Below, piece after piece: positions 34,701 to 46,990 of a DNA stretch of 64,000 nucleotides. This stretch comes from Sphingomonas faeni. Its GTDB lineage: Bacteria; Pseudomonadota; Alphaproteobacteria; Sphingomonadales; Sphingomonadaceae. The translations under genes and the position numbers were made by a program. Every line of letters starts with the position of its first letter. The first letter of the stretch is position 1. Under the pieces are notes generated by a model. It made no database searches. It saw only the letters and a program-made list of their open reading frames with translations, and was not told the origin of the DNA. The stretch covers positions 186,001 through 250,000 of the forward strand of contig NZ_JALPNF010000003.1 of assembly GCF_023195535.1 (NCBI RefSeq). Direction: 5' to 3'.

Positions 34701-35093
34701 ATGAACGGATTTTTGAAGAAGGCAGGTTTGGGGGTAGCCCTTGCAGCGACCGCGCTGACAGCCGCGGTACCGGCCGATGCACAGCGTTGGGGTCGCGGCG
34801 GCTATGGTCGCGGCTGGCACGGTCATCGTGGCGGCGGTAACGCAGCCGGCGCAGCCGTACTCGGCGGTATCCTGGGCCTGGGCGTCGGCGCAGCGATCGC
34901 CAGCAGCAACAACCGCAACCGCTATTACGACCGCGGTTATTACAATGGTGGCTACTACGCCCCACCGCCGGTGGCCTATTACAACCCGCCGGTACGCACC
35001 TACTACCGCGAGGATTATCGTCCGCGGTGCTGGAACGAGTGGCGGGTCGACCCCTATTACGGCGACCGGGTATCGGTGCAGGTCTGCAGCTGA
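34701..35093 (+). CDS. Small exported Gly/Tyr-rich protein
   Basis: A 130-residue protein with a signal peptide cleaved near ADA-QRW. A Gly/Arg/His-rich stretch follows, then a hydrophobic glycine-rich segment (AAVLGGILGLGVGAAIASS) and a Tyr/Pro-rich tail with two cysteines at the end (RPRCWNEW and VQVCS). Small-residue spacing in the hydrophobic part resembles a glycine zipper. Function unknown; envelope location likely. The start is supported by GGAGTTCGGAAG upstream. A strong terminator follows, so it is a single-gene unit. Confidence 0.75.
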   Translation: MNGFLKKAGLGVALAATALTAAVPADAQRWGRGGYGRGWHGHRGGGNAAGAAVLGGILGLGVGAAIASSNNRNRYYDRGYYNGGYYAPPPVAYYNPPVRTYYREDYRPRCWNEWRVDPYYGDRVSVQVCS

Positions 35094-35113
35094 TCCGATC
35101 GAACGATCGCAGG

Positions 35114-35145
35114 GAGGCGTCGGGAGGATTCCCGGCGCCTCTTTT
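35114..35145 (+). terminator. Intrinsic terminator after the Gly/Tyr-rich gene
   Basis: GAGGCGTCGGGA-GGAT-TCCCGGCGCCTC, a 12-bp stem with one mismatch-like T-G pair, followed by TTTT; 20 bases after the stop. Confidence 0.88.
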
Positions 35146-35201
35146 GCGTCAGGTGCCTTTTTTCTGGCGCGGGGCGGGCGCTTGCCGCTAGACGCGCGAC
35201 C

Positions 35202-35519
35202 ATGACCGACACGCCCAACACCCTCGAGACCGAAGCCGCCGCCACCCCGGCCGCAACCGGCGACACGCCCCCCGATCGCCTCTCGATCAACCAGCGCAGC
35301 CCGTTCTTCCAGCAGGAGCTGCTCGAGCGCGGCATCGGCATCCGGTTCAAGGACAAGGTCCGCCACGACGTCGAGGAATATTGCATCTCGGAAGGCTGGA
35401 TTCGAGTCGCGCTCGGCAAGAAGGTGGATCGCAACGGCAATCCCCTGACGCTCAAGCTGGTTGGGCCGGTTGAGGCCTGGTTCGAGCGTCCGGCGGCGAC
35501 GGACGAAGACGAGGGCTGA
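35202..35519 (+). CDS. DUF3297 family protein
   Basis: A 105-residue protein. An acidic, Thr/Ala-rich first 25 residues are followed by the compact conserved core PPDRLSINQRSPFFQQELLERGIGIRF and KVRHDVEEYCISEGWIRV, which I recognise as DUF3297. Small cytoplasmic protein, function unknown. It converges on the ABC-F gene with a family E repeat between them. Confidence 0.85.
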   Translation: MTDTPNTLETEAAATPAATGDTPPDRLSINQRSPFFQQELLERGIGIRFKDKVRHDVEEYCISEGWIRVALGKKVDRNGNPLTLKLVGPVEAWFERPAATDEDEG

Positions 35520-35553
35520 GCCAGCCTCCCAAGCAGTCACCGCAGCCAAATTC

Positions 35554-35638
35554 CGTCACCCCAGCGAAAGCTGGGGTATCCCGGTTGGCGGACGGCGCGA
35601 CTCCGAACGGGGAGATCCCAGCTTTCGCTGGGATAACG
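35554..35638. repeat. Palindromic repeat, family E
   Basis: CGTCACCCCAGCGAAAGCTGGGG and ATCCCAGCTTTCGCTGGGATAACG arms, 85 bases, between the convergent DUF3297 and ABC-F genes. Confidence 0.9.
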
Positions 35639-35669
35639 GGGGCGGGGGGAGCCCAGGCTTAGACGTGGC

Positions 35670-37538
35670 TTAAGCCTCCACGCCCTCCAAAGCCTCACTA
35701 GCCTCCAGCCACTTCGCCTCGCTAACCTCCAGCTTCGCATGCACTTCCGCGCGACGCTTGCTCAGATCCCCCATCGACATCCGCGAAAACCGCGGCTCCG
35801 CGTTCGCCGGATCGACCATCGCGCGATCCAGAGCGTTACGCTCCTTGGTGAACTTCGCGGTCTGCTCCTCGATCTCGCGCAGAGCCTTCCGCAAAGCCGC
35901 GTCGTTGCTCTTCGCCTCGGCCGCGGCCTTCTTGCCCGCCTTCTTGTCGGCTTTCGACGCCGCATCGCCCTTGCCGCCATCGCCCTTCAGGACGAACGCG
36001 ATGTAATCGTCGAGGCTGCCGTCGAATTCCTTCGCCGTCCCGTCGTCGACCAGCACCAGCCGATCCGCAGTAAGCTCCAGCATGTGCCGGTCATGGCTGA
36101 CCAGCACGACGGCGCCGGTATAGGCGTTCAGCGCCTGCACCAAAGCCTCGCGCGCATCGACGTCCAGATGGTTGGTAGGCTCATCGAGGATCAGCAGATG
36201 CGGCGCATCCCGCGTGATCAAGGCCAGCGCCAGACGCGCGCGTTCGCCGCCCGAAAGCTTGCCGACCCGGGTCGTCGCCTTGTCGCCGGAGAACCCGAAC
36301 CGCCCCAACTGCGCGCGCACCGCAGCCGGCGTCGCGCCCTTCATCAGATGCGACATATGCTCGATCGGCGAATCGGTCGGATCGAGTTCCTCGACCTGAT
36401 ACTGCGTGAAATACCCCACCTTCATCTTGCCCGACGACGACATCTCGCCGTCCATCGGCGTCAACTGCGCCGCCAGCAGCCGCGCGAGCGTGGTCTTGCC
36501 GTTGCCGTTGCGCCCGAGCAGCGCGACCCGGTCATCGGGATCGAGCCGCATGTTGAGCCGCTTCAGGATCGGCACGTCGGCATAGCCCACCGTCGCCATG
36601 TCGAGCGTGATCAACGGCGGGCGCAGCTCGGTCGGATTCGGGAAGCCGAACGACAACGTCGGATCGTTATAGCTCTCCGCGATAGGCTGCATCTTCGACA
36701 GCATCTTCTGCCGCGACTGTGCCTGCTTCGCGGTCGAGGCGCGCGCGGAATTCTTGGCGATATATTCCTGGAGCTTCTCGCGCTGCACCGCCTGGTTGGC
36801 GCGTGCCGCCTCGATCTGCGCAAGCCGCTCGGCACGCTGGCGCTCGAACGCGTCGTAGCCACCCGGATACAGCGTGATCTTGCCGCCCTGCAGATGCAGG
36901 ATGTGATCGACCACGTTGTTGAGGAAATCGCGCTCGTGGCTGACCACCACGATCGTCGCCTTATAGCCCTTGAGGAAGTCCTCGAGCCACATCACCGCCT
37001 CGAGATCGAGATGGTTTGAAGGCTCGTCGAGCAGCAGCAGGTCCGGCTGCGAGAACAGCAGCGCAGCGAGCGCGACGCGCATCTTCCAGCCGCCCGAGAA
37101 GCTGTCGAGCGTGCGCGCCTGCATGTCCTCGTCGAAGCCGAGGCCGAGCAGGATCTGCGCGGCGCGTGCGGGCGCGGTGTAGGCGTCGATCGCGATCAAC
37201 CGCTCGTACACGTCGCCGAGCCGGTCGGGATCCGCGCTCGTCTCGCTCTCGATCATCAGCGCGGCGCGCTCCAGATCGGCTTCGAGCACGGTCTCGAACG
37301 GCGTCTTCACGCCGTGCGGCGCTTCCTGCGCGAGGTAGCCGATCCGCGCGCCCTTCGGCATGTCGGCCGAGCCGTCGTCGGGCTCGAGCTGTCCTGCGAT
37401 CACGCGCACCATCGTCGACTTGCCGGCGCCGTTGCGCCCGATCAGCCCGACGCGCGAGCCCGGCGGCAACGCGGCGGTGGCGCCATCGAGGATAACGCGT
37501 CCGCCCAGGCGCACCGTGATATTGTTCAGGTTCAGCAT
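35670..37538 (-). CDS. ABC-F family ATPase
   Basis: A 622-residue soluble protein with two ABC ATPase domains and no membrane segments, the ABC-F build that acts on the ribosome. The first domain has Walker A GRNGAGKST, signature FSGGWKMRVALA and Walker B LLLLDEPSNHLDLEA. The interdomain linker around residues 240-320 is charged and helical (P-site tRNA-interaction motif region). The second domain has GRNGNGKTT, KLSGGERARLALA and LLILDEPTNHLDVDA. The C-terminal ~100 residues form a Lys/Glu-rich coiled coil. The ATG at 37538 is chosen because it starts the first ATPase strand; the longer frame upstream is a repeat. Confidence 0.95.
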   Translation of the reverse strand: MLNLNNITVRLGGRVILDGATAALPPGSRVGLIGRNGAGKSTMVRVIAGQLEPDDGSADMPKGARIGYLAQEAPHGVKTPFETVLEADLERAALMIESETSADPDRLGDVYERLIAIDAYTAPARAAQILLGLGFDEDMQARTLDSFSGGWKMRVALAALLFSQPDLLLLDEPSNHLDLEAVMWLEDFLKGYKATIVVVSHERDFLNNVVDHILHLQGGKITLYPGGYDAFERQRAERLAQIEAARANQAVQREKLQEYIAKNSARASTAKQAQSRQKMLSKMQPIAESYNDPTLSFGFPNPTELRPPLITLDMATVGYADVPILKRLNMRLDPDDRVALLGRNGNGKTTLARLLAAQLTPMDGEMSSSGKMKVGYFTQYQVEELDPTDSPIEHMSHLMKGATPAAVRAQLGRFGFSGDKATTRVGKLSGGERARLALALITRDAPHLLILDEPTNHLDVDAREALVQALNAYTGAVVLVSHDRHMLELTADRLVLVDDGTAKEFDGSLDDYIAFVLKGDGGKGDAASKADKKAGKKAAAEAKSNDAALRKALREIEEQTAKFTKERNALDRAMVDPANAEPRFSRMSMGDLSKRRAEVHAKLEVSEAKWLEASEALEGVEA

Positions 37539-37638
37539 GGGGTTGCCGTTAGCAGATGCAGCATGGTTTTGCGAGGGGAGGGGAAGGGCGCGTATGCAGG
37601 TCGATCGCGGGCTGATCCCGGATCCGACGTTCTTTCTG

Positions 37639-37764
37639 AATCCTCCCCCGCTAGGGGGAGGTGGCGCCGAAGGCGACGGAGGGGGAGGATACGGAACAGC
37701 GGCCGTCTCTAACCTCCCCCTCCGTCTGGCAAGCGCCAGCCACCTGCACCTTGCGGGGGAGGAT
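37639..37764. repeat. Palindromic repeat, family C
   Basis: AATCCTCCCCCGCTAGGGGGAGG and CCTGCACCTTGCGGGGGAGGAT outer arms with GACGGAGGGGGAGG / CCTCCCCCTCCGTC inner arms. The inner loop has the opposite orientation to the 5496 copy. Lies between the SleB gene end and the ABC-F start. Confidence 0.88.
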
Positions 37765-37792
37765 CGAGCGCGGATCCGTCGGTAATATATGC

Positions 37793-37900
37793 CACCACCC
37801 CGGCGGAGGCCGGGGCCCAATTGGGGAACGTCGTTACCGATGGACGGCGCCCCGTTACGACCACCTTTCCAATTGGGCCCCGGCCTCCGCCGGGGTGGTG
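37793..37900. repeat. Palindromic repeat, family A
   Basis: CCACCACCCCGGCGGAGGCCGGGG and CCCCGGCCTCCGCCGGGGTGGTG arms with CCAATTGGG inner arms. It ends 12 bases before the stop codon of the SleB-type gene. Confidence 0.92.
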
Positions 37901-37911
37901 CTGTGGGTAGG

Positions 37912-38928
37912 TCAGGTTTCGTCCGAAACGACCGCGTCGGCGCTTTCACCGTTGCCGAGCATCACAGCAGCCCGCCCCCCGACATGAATCCGCACTCCAG
38001 AAACCAACCTCGTCTGCACAACCACAGCACCCGGCATGGTCGAGCCAGAACGCGGCACCCCCCGGTGCACCGTCACCCCGTGCAGCACATCAGCCGGCAC
38101 CGCACCCGAGTCCGCAACATCATCGCGATTCCCATAATGCACCGAAACGCCAGCAACCTGCGCCGCGGCCACCGCCACGCCACCACCGCTCGGCAAACCA
38201 ACACCCCGAACCCCAGGCTCCACCCCGGCATAAGCCTGCCGAAACGTCAGCGCCCGCTCCAGCGCCCTCTGCCAGCGATAAAACACATGCGCCCCGACCG
38301 TCGTAATCCGCGCCAGGCTCGACGCCCACCACGGCAGGATGCTGGTCGTGTGAAACGACGTCGCTGCCCCGACCGGCGCGTAAACGCTTCCGGCAAGCGC
38401 CGCCGCAGCAACCGCACGCGCCCGGTCCCAGGCCCCAACCTCCCGCGAACGGTTCATCGAGCCATCGCAGGTGAAGCTGAACTGGCACCCCGTACGCCGC
38501 TCCGCGCCCTGATACACGACCCCGCAAACGCTGTTCGGAAAAGCCCGGTCACGCACCCGGTTCAACACCACCTGCGCCACCGCCCGCTGGCCATCCTCCG
38601 ATTGCGACCGTGCCTCGTAATACACGGCGGCGGTCAGGCAGTCGGCCGCACGGCTCGCGTCATCGACCGACTGTGAGGTTAGAAAGGGCGGTGCAACCGA
38701 AGGAGCCGCTGCCGCAAACGATGCATCAGGCGCAGCCGTTGCAATCTTCGCCGAGATGTCGTCCGGCACATGCAACGCCATCCGGCTCAGTAGCGCGCGG
38801 GAGTTCCGCTCGGGCTGGACCCGCGCAATTGCCGCGGGTCGATCCGCTGGCACGCACGACGTCGCCATCACCAACGCAGGCAGGCTAATCAACGCATGCG
38901 GATACAGGCCGTAACCCGACGTCTTCAT
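37912..38928 (-). CDS. Cell wall hydrolase, SleB family
   Basis: A 338-residue exported protein. The N-terminal signal has a lipobox-like ALVMATSC, so it may be a lipoprotein. The hydrolase_2 (SleB) domain at about 95-205 starts DCLTAAVYYEARSQSEDGQR, with the catalytic-type glutamate in YYEARS. It continues VAQVVLNRVRDRAFPNSVCGVVYQG and CQFSFTCDG. This family cleaves peptidoglycan. The C-terminal 100 residues are Gly/Val-rich without a known motif. Downstream repeats of families A and C end the unit. Confidence 0.88.
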   Translation of the reverse strand: MKTSGYGLYPHALISLPALVMATSCVPADRPAAIARVQPERNSRALLSRMALHVPDDISAKIATAAPDASFAAAAPSVAPPFLTSQSVDDASRAADCLTAAVYYEARSQSEDGQRAVAQVVLNRVRDRAFPNSVCGVVYQGAERRTGCQFSFTCDGSMNRSREVGAWDRARAVAAAALAGSVYAPVGAATSFHTTSILPWWASSLARITTVGAHVFYRWQRALERALTFRQAYAGVEPGVRGVGLPSGGGVAVAAAQVAGVSVHYGNRDDVADSGAVPADVLHGVTVHRGVPRSGSTMPGAVVVQTRLVSGVRIHVGGRAAVMLGNGESADAVVSDET

Positions 38929-38997
38929 CCCCCCGGTCTAGGCCGAGGGGTTTAGGGACTGGTTAATGGGGTGCGCTCACTAACGAAGCGGACCCCC

Positions 38998-39078
38998 GTC
39001 ATCCCGACGAAAGTCGGGACCTCGTACGGCAAGGGCACCCTTGGAACGGCGAGGTCCCGGCTTTCGCCGGGATGACGG
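38998..39078. repeat. Palindromic repeat, family D/E
   Basis: GTCATCCCGACGAAAGTCGGGACC and GGTCCCGGCTTTCGCCGGGATGACGG arms, 81 bases, between the SleB gene and the 3' end of the LytTR gene. Confidence 0.9.
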
Positions 39079-39122
39079 GTGGCCCTAACTTGTCGCGCGC
39101 TTGAGATCGGGAAGCGTCAGCC

Positions 39123-39916
<794 letters not shown>

Positions 39917-39920
<4 letters not shown>

Positions 39921-41047
39921 GCGGCCTCTCTGTTCACGTCTTCAAGCTGATACGGAATTTCGATCTCGACCGAGAATCCGCCAGCGGGCGTGGAGCGCGT
40001 TTCGAAACGATGGTCGGGCCCATATGCCTGAGCCAACCTGTCTCTAATATTAGCGAGCCCGACGCCTGTCGAATGGCTTGACCCGATCCGCCCCTCGATC
40101 AAGCCCGGACCCGTGTCGGATACGGCGATCTGCACGCGTTCCCCGGCGAGCCGCACTTCGACGCAGATATCGGCGCCTTCTTCCTGCGGGGTGACGGCGT
40201 ATTTGATCGCGTTTTCGACCAAAGGTTGCAGCAGCAGCGAGGGCAGCCGGGCGCGTTCGGCGCGCGGATCGATGTCGAATTTGGGTCGCATCCGATCTTC
40301 GAAGCGCATCTTCTCGATCTCCAGATACAGCTTCAGCTGGTCCACCTCCTGCGCGACGGTAACGTGCGCGGTCGGCTCGTTGGCCAGCGTATAGCGCAGG
40401 AACGACGACAGCCGGCTCAGCATCGCATTCGCCCGTTCGGTCTGTTTCAGCAGCACCAGCGTCGAGATCGAGTTCAACGTGTTGAACAGGAAATGCGGGT
40501 TCAGCTGATAGCGCAGCATCGCCAGCTGCGCCGACGACGCCTGGTTCTCGAGATGCTCCATCTGGTCGATCTGTTGCTCGACGATCAGGTAGAAGTTGAT
40601 TCCGAAATACAGCGCCGACCAGCCGAACAGCACCGTGAAGGTGACATACACAGAGCCGAGTAATCGCGTCAGTGTCACCCCTGGCGTCGCGGTCGCGATG
40701 AACGAGAAGGTGAACGCGTCGAGCACCGCGTACAGGAACGTCGCTGCGGCGAGGGTCGCGATCGTCAGGAAGATCCCGACCAGCCGGTTCATCTGGCGAT
40801 ACTGGCCGTACATCGTCGAGAGCAGCAGCGTGATGCAATAGCCGACAATCGCCTCGACGATCACCGGGATCACCCCGTCGAGCGACAGCCCGTTCGAGAT
40901 CGACACCACCCCGCGCAACAGCAGGTACCCGCTCCACCCGACCGCCTGCAGGATCCAGAACGCGCGCGCCTTGTTCTCGAAGAACGGTCGCGCGGTGAAG
41001 GGCAGGCGCCGGGTTTGGCCGGGGAGCGGGGCAGGAGAGTGAGCCAT
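39917..41047 (-). CDS. LytS/YehU-type sensor histidine kinase
   Basis: A 376-residue membrane kinase with four hydrophobic segments in the first 155 residues and no separate sensor domain. The His_kinase domain has phosphorylated H185 in QLNPHFLFNTLNS. The ATPase domain (about 270-370) has the N-box LVENAIKYAV and the GPGLIEG and GVGLANIRDRLAQAYG glycine boxes. It partners the LytTR regulator, with which it overlaps by 4 bases. The large TonB-dependent receptor gene upstream on the same strand ends in a terminator, so the pair is probably transcribed separately. Confidence 0.94.
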
Positions 41048-41120
41048 CGGCCTGCGGTCTTACACGCGGGCGGCGATGTGCGCAAAAGCGAGCGTCACGG
41101 ACAGGATGCGGTCTCGAACG

Positions 41121-41156
41121 AAAAAGGCCGCCGCTCCCCGAAAGGAACGGCGGCCT
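41121..41156 (-). terminator. Intrinsic terminator after the TonB-dependent receptor gene
   Basis: On the minus strand, AGGCCGCCGTTCC-TTTC-GGGGAGCGGCGGCC is a long near-perfect stem followed by TTTTT, about 28 bases after the receptor stop. Confidence 0.9.
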
Positions 41157-41183
41157 GGATCGACCCGATGGCTGGCGTGATGC

Positions 41184-44100
41184 TTAGAACGTGAAGCGTG
41201 CGCCGATACGGATCAGGTAGAGCGAACCGTTGAACACCGGCGAAACTGCGGTGCTCGGTTCGCGGAACGACGAGTAGCGATACTGCGCACATGCCTGACC
41301 AGCATTGGTGGCGGCAACACCCGTGGTCCCGGTCGGCGTTGCGGCAGCAAGGCACTGCACCTGCACCACCGAAGCGGTCGATGGGAAGGCGAGCTGGCGC
41401 AGACCACCCCATTTGCTGTTGAGCAGGTTCGGAAGGTTCTCGATATCACCGAAGATCGTCACGCGCGATCCGCCGAGAAAGGTCGGAACCTGCTGTTCGA
41501 GATGAAGATCGATACGCGTGAAGGCGCGGCTACGTGCGATGTTGCGGTTCGCGATCTTGCCGCGATAATCCTTCAGCTCGGTGCTATTGATCAGACCCTC
41601 GAGCGAAGTCCGCGTTGCTTCGCTGTCATAGCTGACGATCGGATCGCTTGCGCCGGTCGGCACGTACAGCAGATAGCGACCGTTGTTCGACAACGTGCCG
41701 AACACTGCGCTCCGCGTGCTGGTGCCACCGGTCTGATCGATCATCGTGAAGCTGTAGTTGCGACCTGCACGCGTCTCGCCGAATAGCTGGATCGCGGTAC
41801 GATAGTCGCCAAAGAACGCGTGATCGAAGCCGATGTTATACTTGAACGCCCAGCGGGTCTCGTCGTTCGACCGGCCATATGCCGCGAAGTTCGGATCGAG
41901 CATCGCCGCATTGCCATAGTTGGACAGTGCGGTCGACGACGTGGCCGGCGTCGCGTCCTTCACGTCCTGCCAAGTGTAACTGCCGCCAAGCGACAGGCCC
42001 CAGTCGAAGGTCTTGGAGGCACGAACGTCCCACACATGACCGCGGCCGCGGCTGGTGTTCCCCAGCACGATATCCGTGTTCGGATCGACGACGCTGATCC
42101 CGCCGGCGTTGGTCCGCGCGCCATACCGTGGACGGCCATCGGGCAGGCGGCCGATCACCACTGAGCGGGCGTCGCTGAACTGAACCTGCTGGATGACCTT
42201 CGAGTAGATATAGTCTGCGCCGAACTCGATTCCGAACAGATCATAATCTGCGGAGAACGTCGCCTTCAGCGTTGAAGGAATATCGAAGCTCGGGTCGATC
42301 GCATTGACCGGGGCCGTGCTAAGCGAACCAACGTTGGTCGACAGATAATTCGCGAGCGCCGTCGGAATTGCGCTGCCGTTGACGTTGTTGAGCGCGGCAT
42401 CACCTACAGCGACCGGCTGGTTGTAGGCCGACGCGCCGCTCAGGGTCCGGTTGACGGTCACGGAGTTGGTCACGATGCCGGTGTTCGAGAAGCTGTTCGA
42501 CAGGTACACGTCAGGTGCGCCGCCTGCGAAGATGCCGGCACCGCCACGCAGCTTCAGACGCGAGATCGGCGGCTTGAAGTCGAAGCTGATACGCGGCTGG
42601 AACGCGCCCAGGCCCTTGAAGTTCTTGGTGTTCGCAAAACCGACGCGGTTCTGGAAGTTGGCGTTATACGGGATGCGGCTCTGCATGTCGTACAGGTCGT
42701 AGCGCGCGCCATAGGTCAGGTTCAGCGTATCGCTGACGCGCCAATTGTCCTGCACGCCGAAGGTGTACTGCTGATACCCGAAGTCCGCTGCGGCATCGTC
42801 GGTGTTGAGCGACACGGCGTCCTGATAGACGACCTGGTTCGCGCGACGGGCCTGGAAATCGGCAAGCGAGTCGAAATAATACGCGCCGGCGGAATTCTGC
42901 AGGAAGAGGTTCTTGATCGTCACGCGCGAGAATTCGCCGAGCAGGCGAATGCTGTGGTCGCCGACCGTGACATTGGCCAACGCCGACCCACCGAATGTTT
43001 CGGTCGCGAAGGTGTTCGACTGGCTCGAGGCATCCGGTCCGAAGGCGATGACCGGGGTGCCGGTGCTGCACGACTGGGCCTGGCCGCCAGTGCCGACTGA
43101 GGTTGGGTCGAGGCAGACACGGAACTGTGCAAAATCATTGCCGCGCAGCGGATCGCGCGTGCGGGTATACTTCTTGTACGTACCACGGACTTCGGTCGAG
43201 AACGTGTCGGACCAGTCCGAGTTCAGCTGCGCGATACCGGCGCGGAGCAATTCGCCGAGTTCATAGCCGTTCGAGTCGAGCGAGAAGCCCGGTGTCGTGA
43301 CCGACTGCGAGTTGCTGCCGCTGACGACGAACGAGTCGAACGCGTTGACGTAGGACAGTGCGAGCTTCTGGCCATCGGTGATGTTCCAGTCGAGCTTGCC
43401 GACGATCTTCTCGTCCTTCTGCCGCGCAATCGACAGGATCTCGCCCGCGTCATAGCCATAGACCGACTGGGCGATGTTGGCGACGTTGTCGACCTGTGCC
43501 GTCGTCAGGAAGCTGCCCTGGCCGAATGGCACCTGCGCCGGCGAAGCGACCGTCAGCGGGCGCGCTTCGGTGTTGCGCTCGGCAGAGACCATGAAGAACA
43601 GCTTGTCCTTGATGATCGGGCCCGACAGCGTCGCACCGTAGGTTTCGGATTTGAAGCTCGTCGCAGGACGCGTGAACGACCCGATCTTCTCGCCGTACAG
43701 GCCATCGGTGTTCTGCGAATAGAAGCCGGTGCCGTGAAAATCATTGGTGCCCGAGGCGAGCGTCGCGTCGATCGCGCCGCCCTGGAAATTGCCCTGGCGG
43801 AAATCATACGGTGCGATCGAGACCGAGACCTGCGCGATGGCGTCGAAGGGGATCGGGCCGCGCGCGGTCGGGCTGGCGTCGGGATTCAGGCCGAAATTGT
43901 CGCTGACCGACACGCCGTTGATCGAGAAGCGGTTGAAGCGCGGGTTGCTGCCGGCGAACGACACGGCGCGGCTGTTCGACAGGTCGAGCGTGGCGAAGGG
44001 GTCACGGCGCTGGATGTCGCGGATGTCGCGGTTGACCGATGCGACCTTGCTGATGTCGCGCGCGCTGAGCACCGTCTGCGGGCCGTCCGACGACGTGCCG

Positions 44101-44483
44101 GCGCCGAGGATCGACGATGCGGTGACGACGATCTCGTCGCTGGTGGCGTCGCCGCCTGCCGCGAGTTCGATCGGCAGGTCGAAGGGCTGGCCGACGACGG
44201 TGAAGATGTCGGTGACGCTGGTGCTGCCCTGCGCCGACGTGACGTCGACGGTGAACGGACCGCCCGAGCGCAGGCCGGTGACGACGAACGTCCCGCTGGC
44301 ATCGGTCGTCGCGGTCGACCGCGTACCCGATGGAACGTTGGTGATGACGACGGTGGCGCCGTTGACGGGCGCGCCGGCGGACTGCACCGAACCGCGAATC
44401 GTCGCCGTGGTATCCTGTGCCATGGCGGCGGCAGGTGCGACGAGCGCAACGACTGCCACACCCAGGAAAAGGTTGTTCCGCAT
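41184..44483 (-). CDS. TonB-dependent receptor with N-terminal carboxypeptidase-like domain
   Basis: A 1099-residue outer-membrane receptor. A signal peptide ends at AAAMA-QDTT. A carboxypeptidase regulatory-like (Ig-fold) domain follows at about 24-110 (TIRGSVQSAGAPVNGATVVI). A plug domain (about 125-250) has SVNRDIRDIQRRDPF and FNRFSINGVSVSDNFGL. A large 22-strand-type barrel ends in the terminal aromatic LIRIGARFTF. It resembles Oar-like receptors, abundant in sphingomonads and thought to take up large or complex substrates; the substrate is unknown. A histidine kinase/LytTR pair follows, which may regulate it. Confidence 0.93.
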   Translation of the reverse strand: MRNNLFLGVAVVALVAPAAAMAQDTTATIRGSVQSAGAPVNGATVVITNVPSGTRSTATTDASGTFVVTGLRSGGPFTVDVTSAQGSTSVTDIFTVVGQPFDLPIELAAGGDATSDEIVVTASSILGAGTSSDGPQTVLSARDISKVASVNRDIRDIQRRDPFATLDLSNSRAVSFAGSNPRFNRFSINGVSVSDNFGLNPDASPTARGPIPFDAIAQVSVSIAPYDFRQGNFQGGAIDATLASGTNDFHGTGFYSQNTDGLYGEKIGSFTRPATSFKSETYGATLSGPIIKDKLFFMVSAERNTEARPLTVASPAQVPFGQGSFLTTAQVDNVANIAQSVYGYDAGEILSIARQKDEKIVGKLDWNITDGQKLALSYVNAFDSFVVSGSNSQSVTTPGFSLDSNGYELGELLRAGIAQLNSDWSDTFSTEVRGTYKKYTRTRDPLRGNDFAQFRVCLDPTSVGTGGQAQSCSTGTPVIAFGPDASSQSNTFATETFGGSALANVTVGDHSIRLLGEFSRVTIKNLFLQNSAGAYYFDSLADFQARRANQVVYQDAVSLNTDDAAADFGYQQYTFGVQDNWRVSDTLNLTYGARYDLYDMQSRIPYNANFQNRVGFANTKNFKGLGAFQPRISFDFKPPISRLKLRGGAGIFAGGAPDVYLSNSFSNTGIVTNSVTVNRTLSGASAYNQPVAVGDAALNNVNGSAIPTALANYLSTNVGSLSTAPVNAIDPSFDIPSTLKATFSADYDLFGIEFGADYIYSKVIQQVQFSDARSVVIGRLPDGRPRYGARTNAGGISVVDPNTDIVLGNTSRGRGHVWDVRASKTFDWGLSLGGSYTWQDVKDATPATSSTALSNYGNAAMLDPNFAAYGRSNDETRWAFKYNIGFDHAFFGDYRTAIQLFGETRAGRNYSFTMIDQTGGTSTRSAVFGTLSNNGRYLLYVPTGASDPIVSYDSEATRTSLEGLINSTELKDYRGKIANRNIARSRAFTRIDLHLEQQVPTFLGGSRVTIFGDIENLPNLLNSKWGGLRQLAFPSTASVVQVQCLAAATPTGTTGVAATNAGQACAQYRYSSFREPSTAVSPVFNGSLYLIRIGARFTF

Positions 44484-44694
44484 CAGTAATTACCCCTTTT
44501 GAGCCGCGGCTCTGATTTCGCGACTTCATGTCGTGTTAATCCGGCCCTGCACGGGGAATATTTCGGATATGTGACATTGGCGAGTCCGGAAGTGTCACAG
44601 ACACACTCGGTCATGCCGCGTTGCAAAAAAGCCACGCAGCCAAACCGTTTCGGACCCGATGGAACCGATGCCATCCGGCCCCACCCAAACCGCC

Positions 44695-46884
<2,190 letters not shown>

Positions 46885-46990
46885 TTAGGGGAGGGGGGCG
46901 TCTTTCGACAAGACCTGGATCAAGATGGCGTGAACATTCGCGCGACTTGCGCGCTGACATTCCAAGACAATCTTTCCGGGAAGCGCCATC

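Noticed and set aside
35670..37949. A 759-codon frame extending the ABC-F protein
   Set aside because: The added 137 residues are translated repeats; the first ATPase strand begins at 37538.
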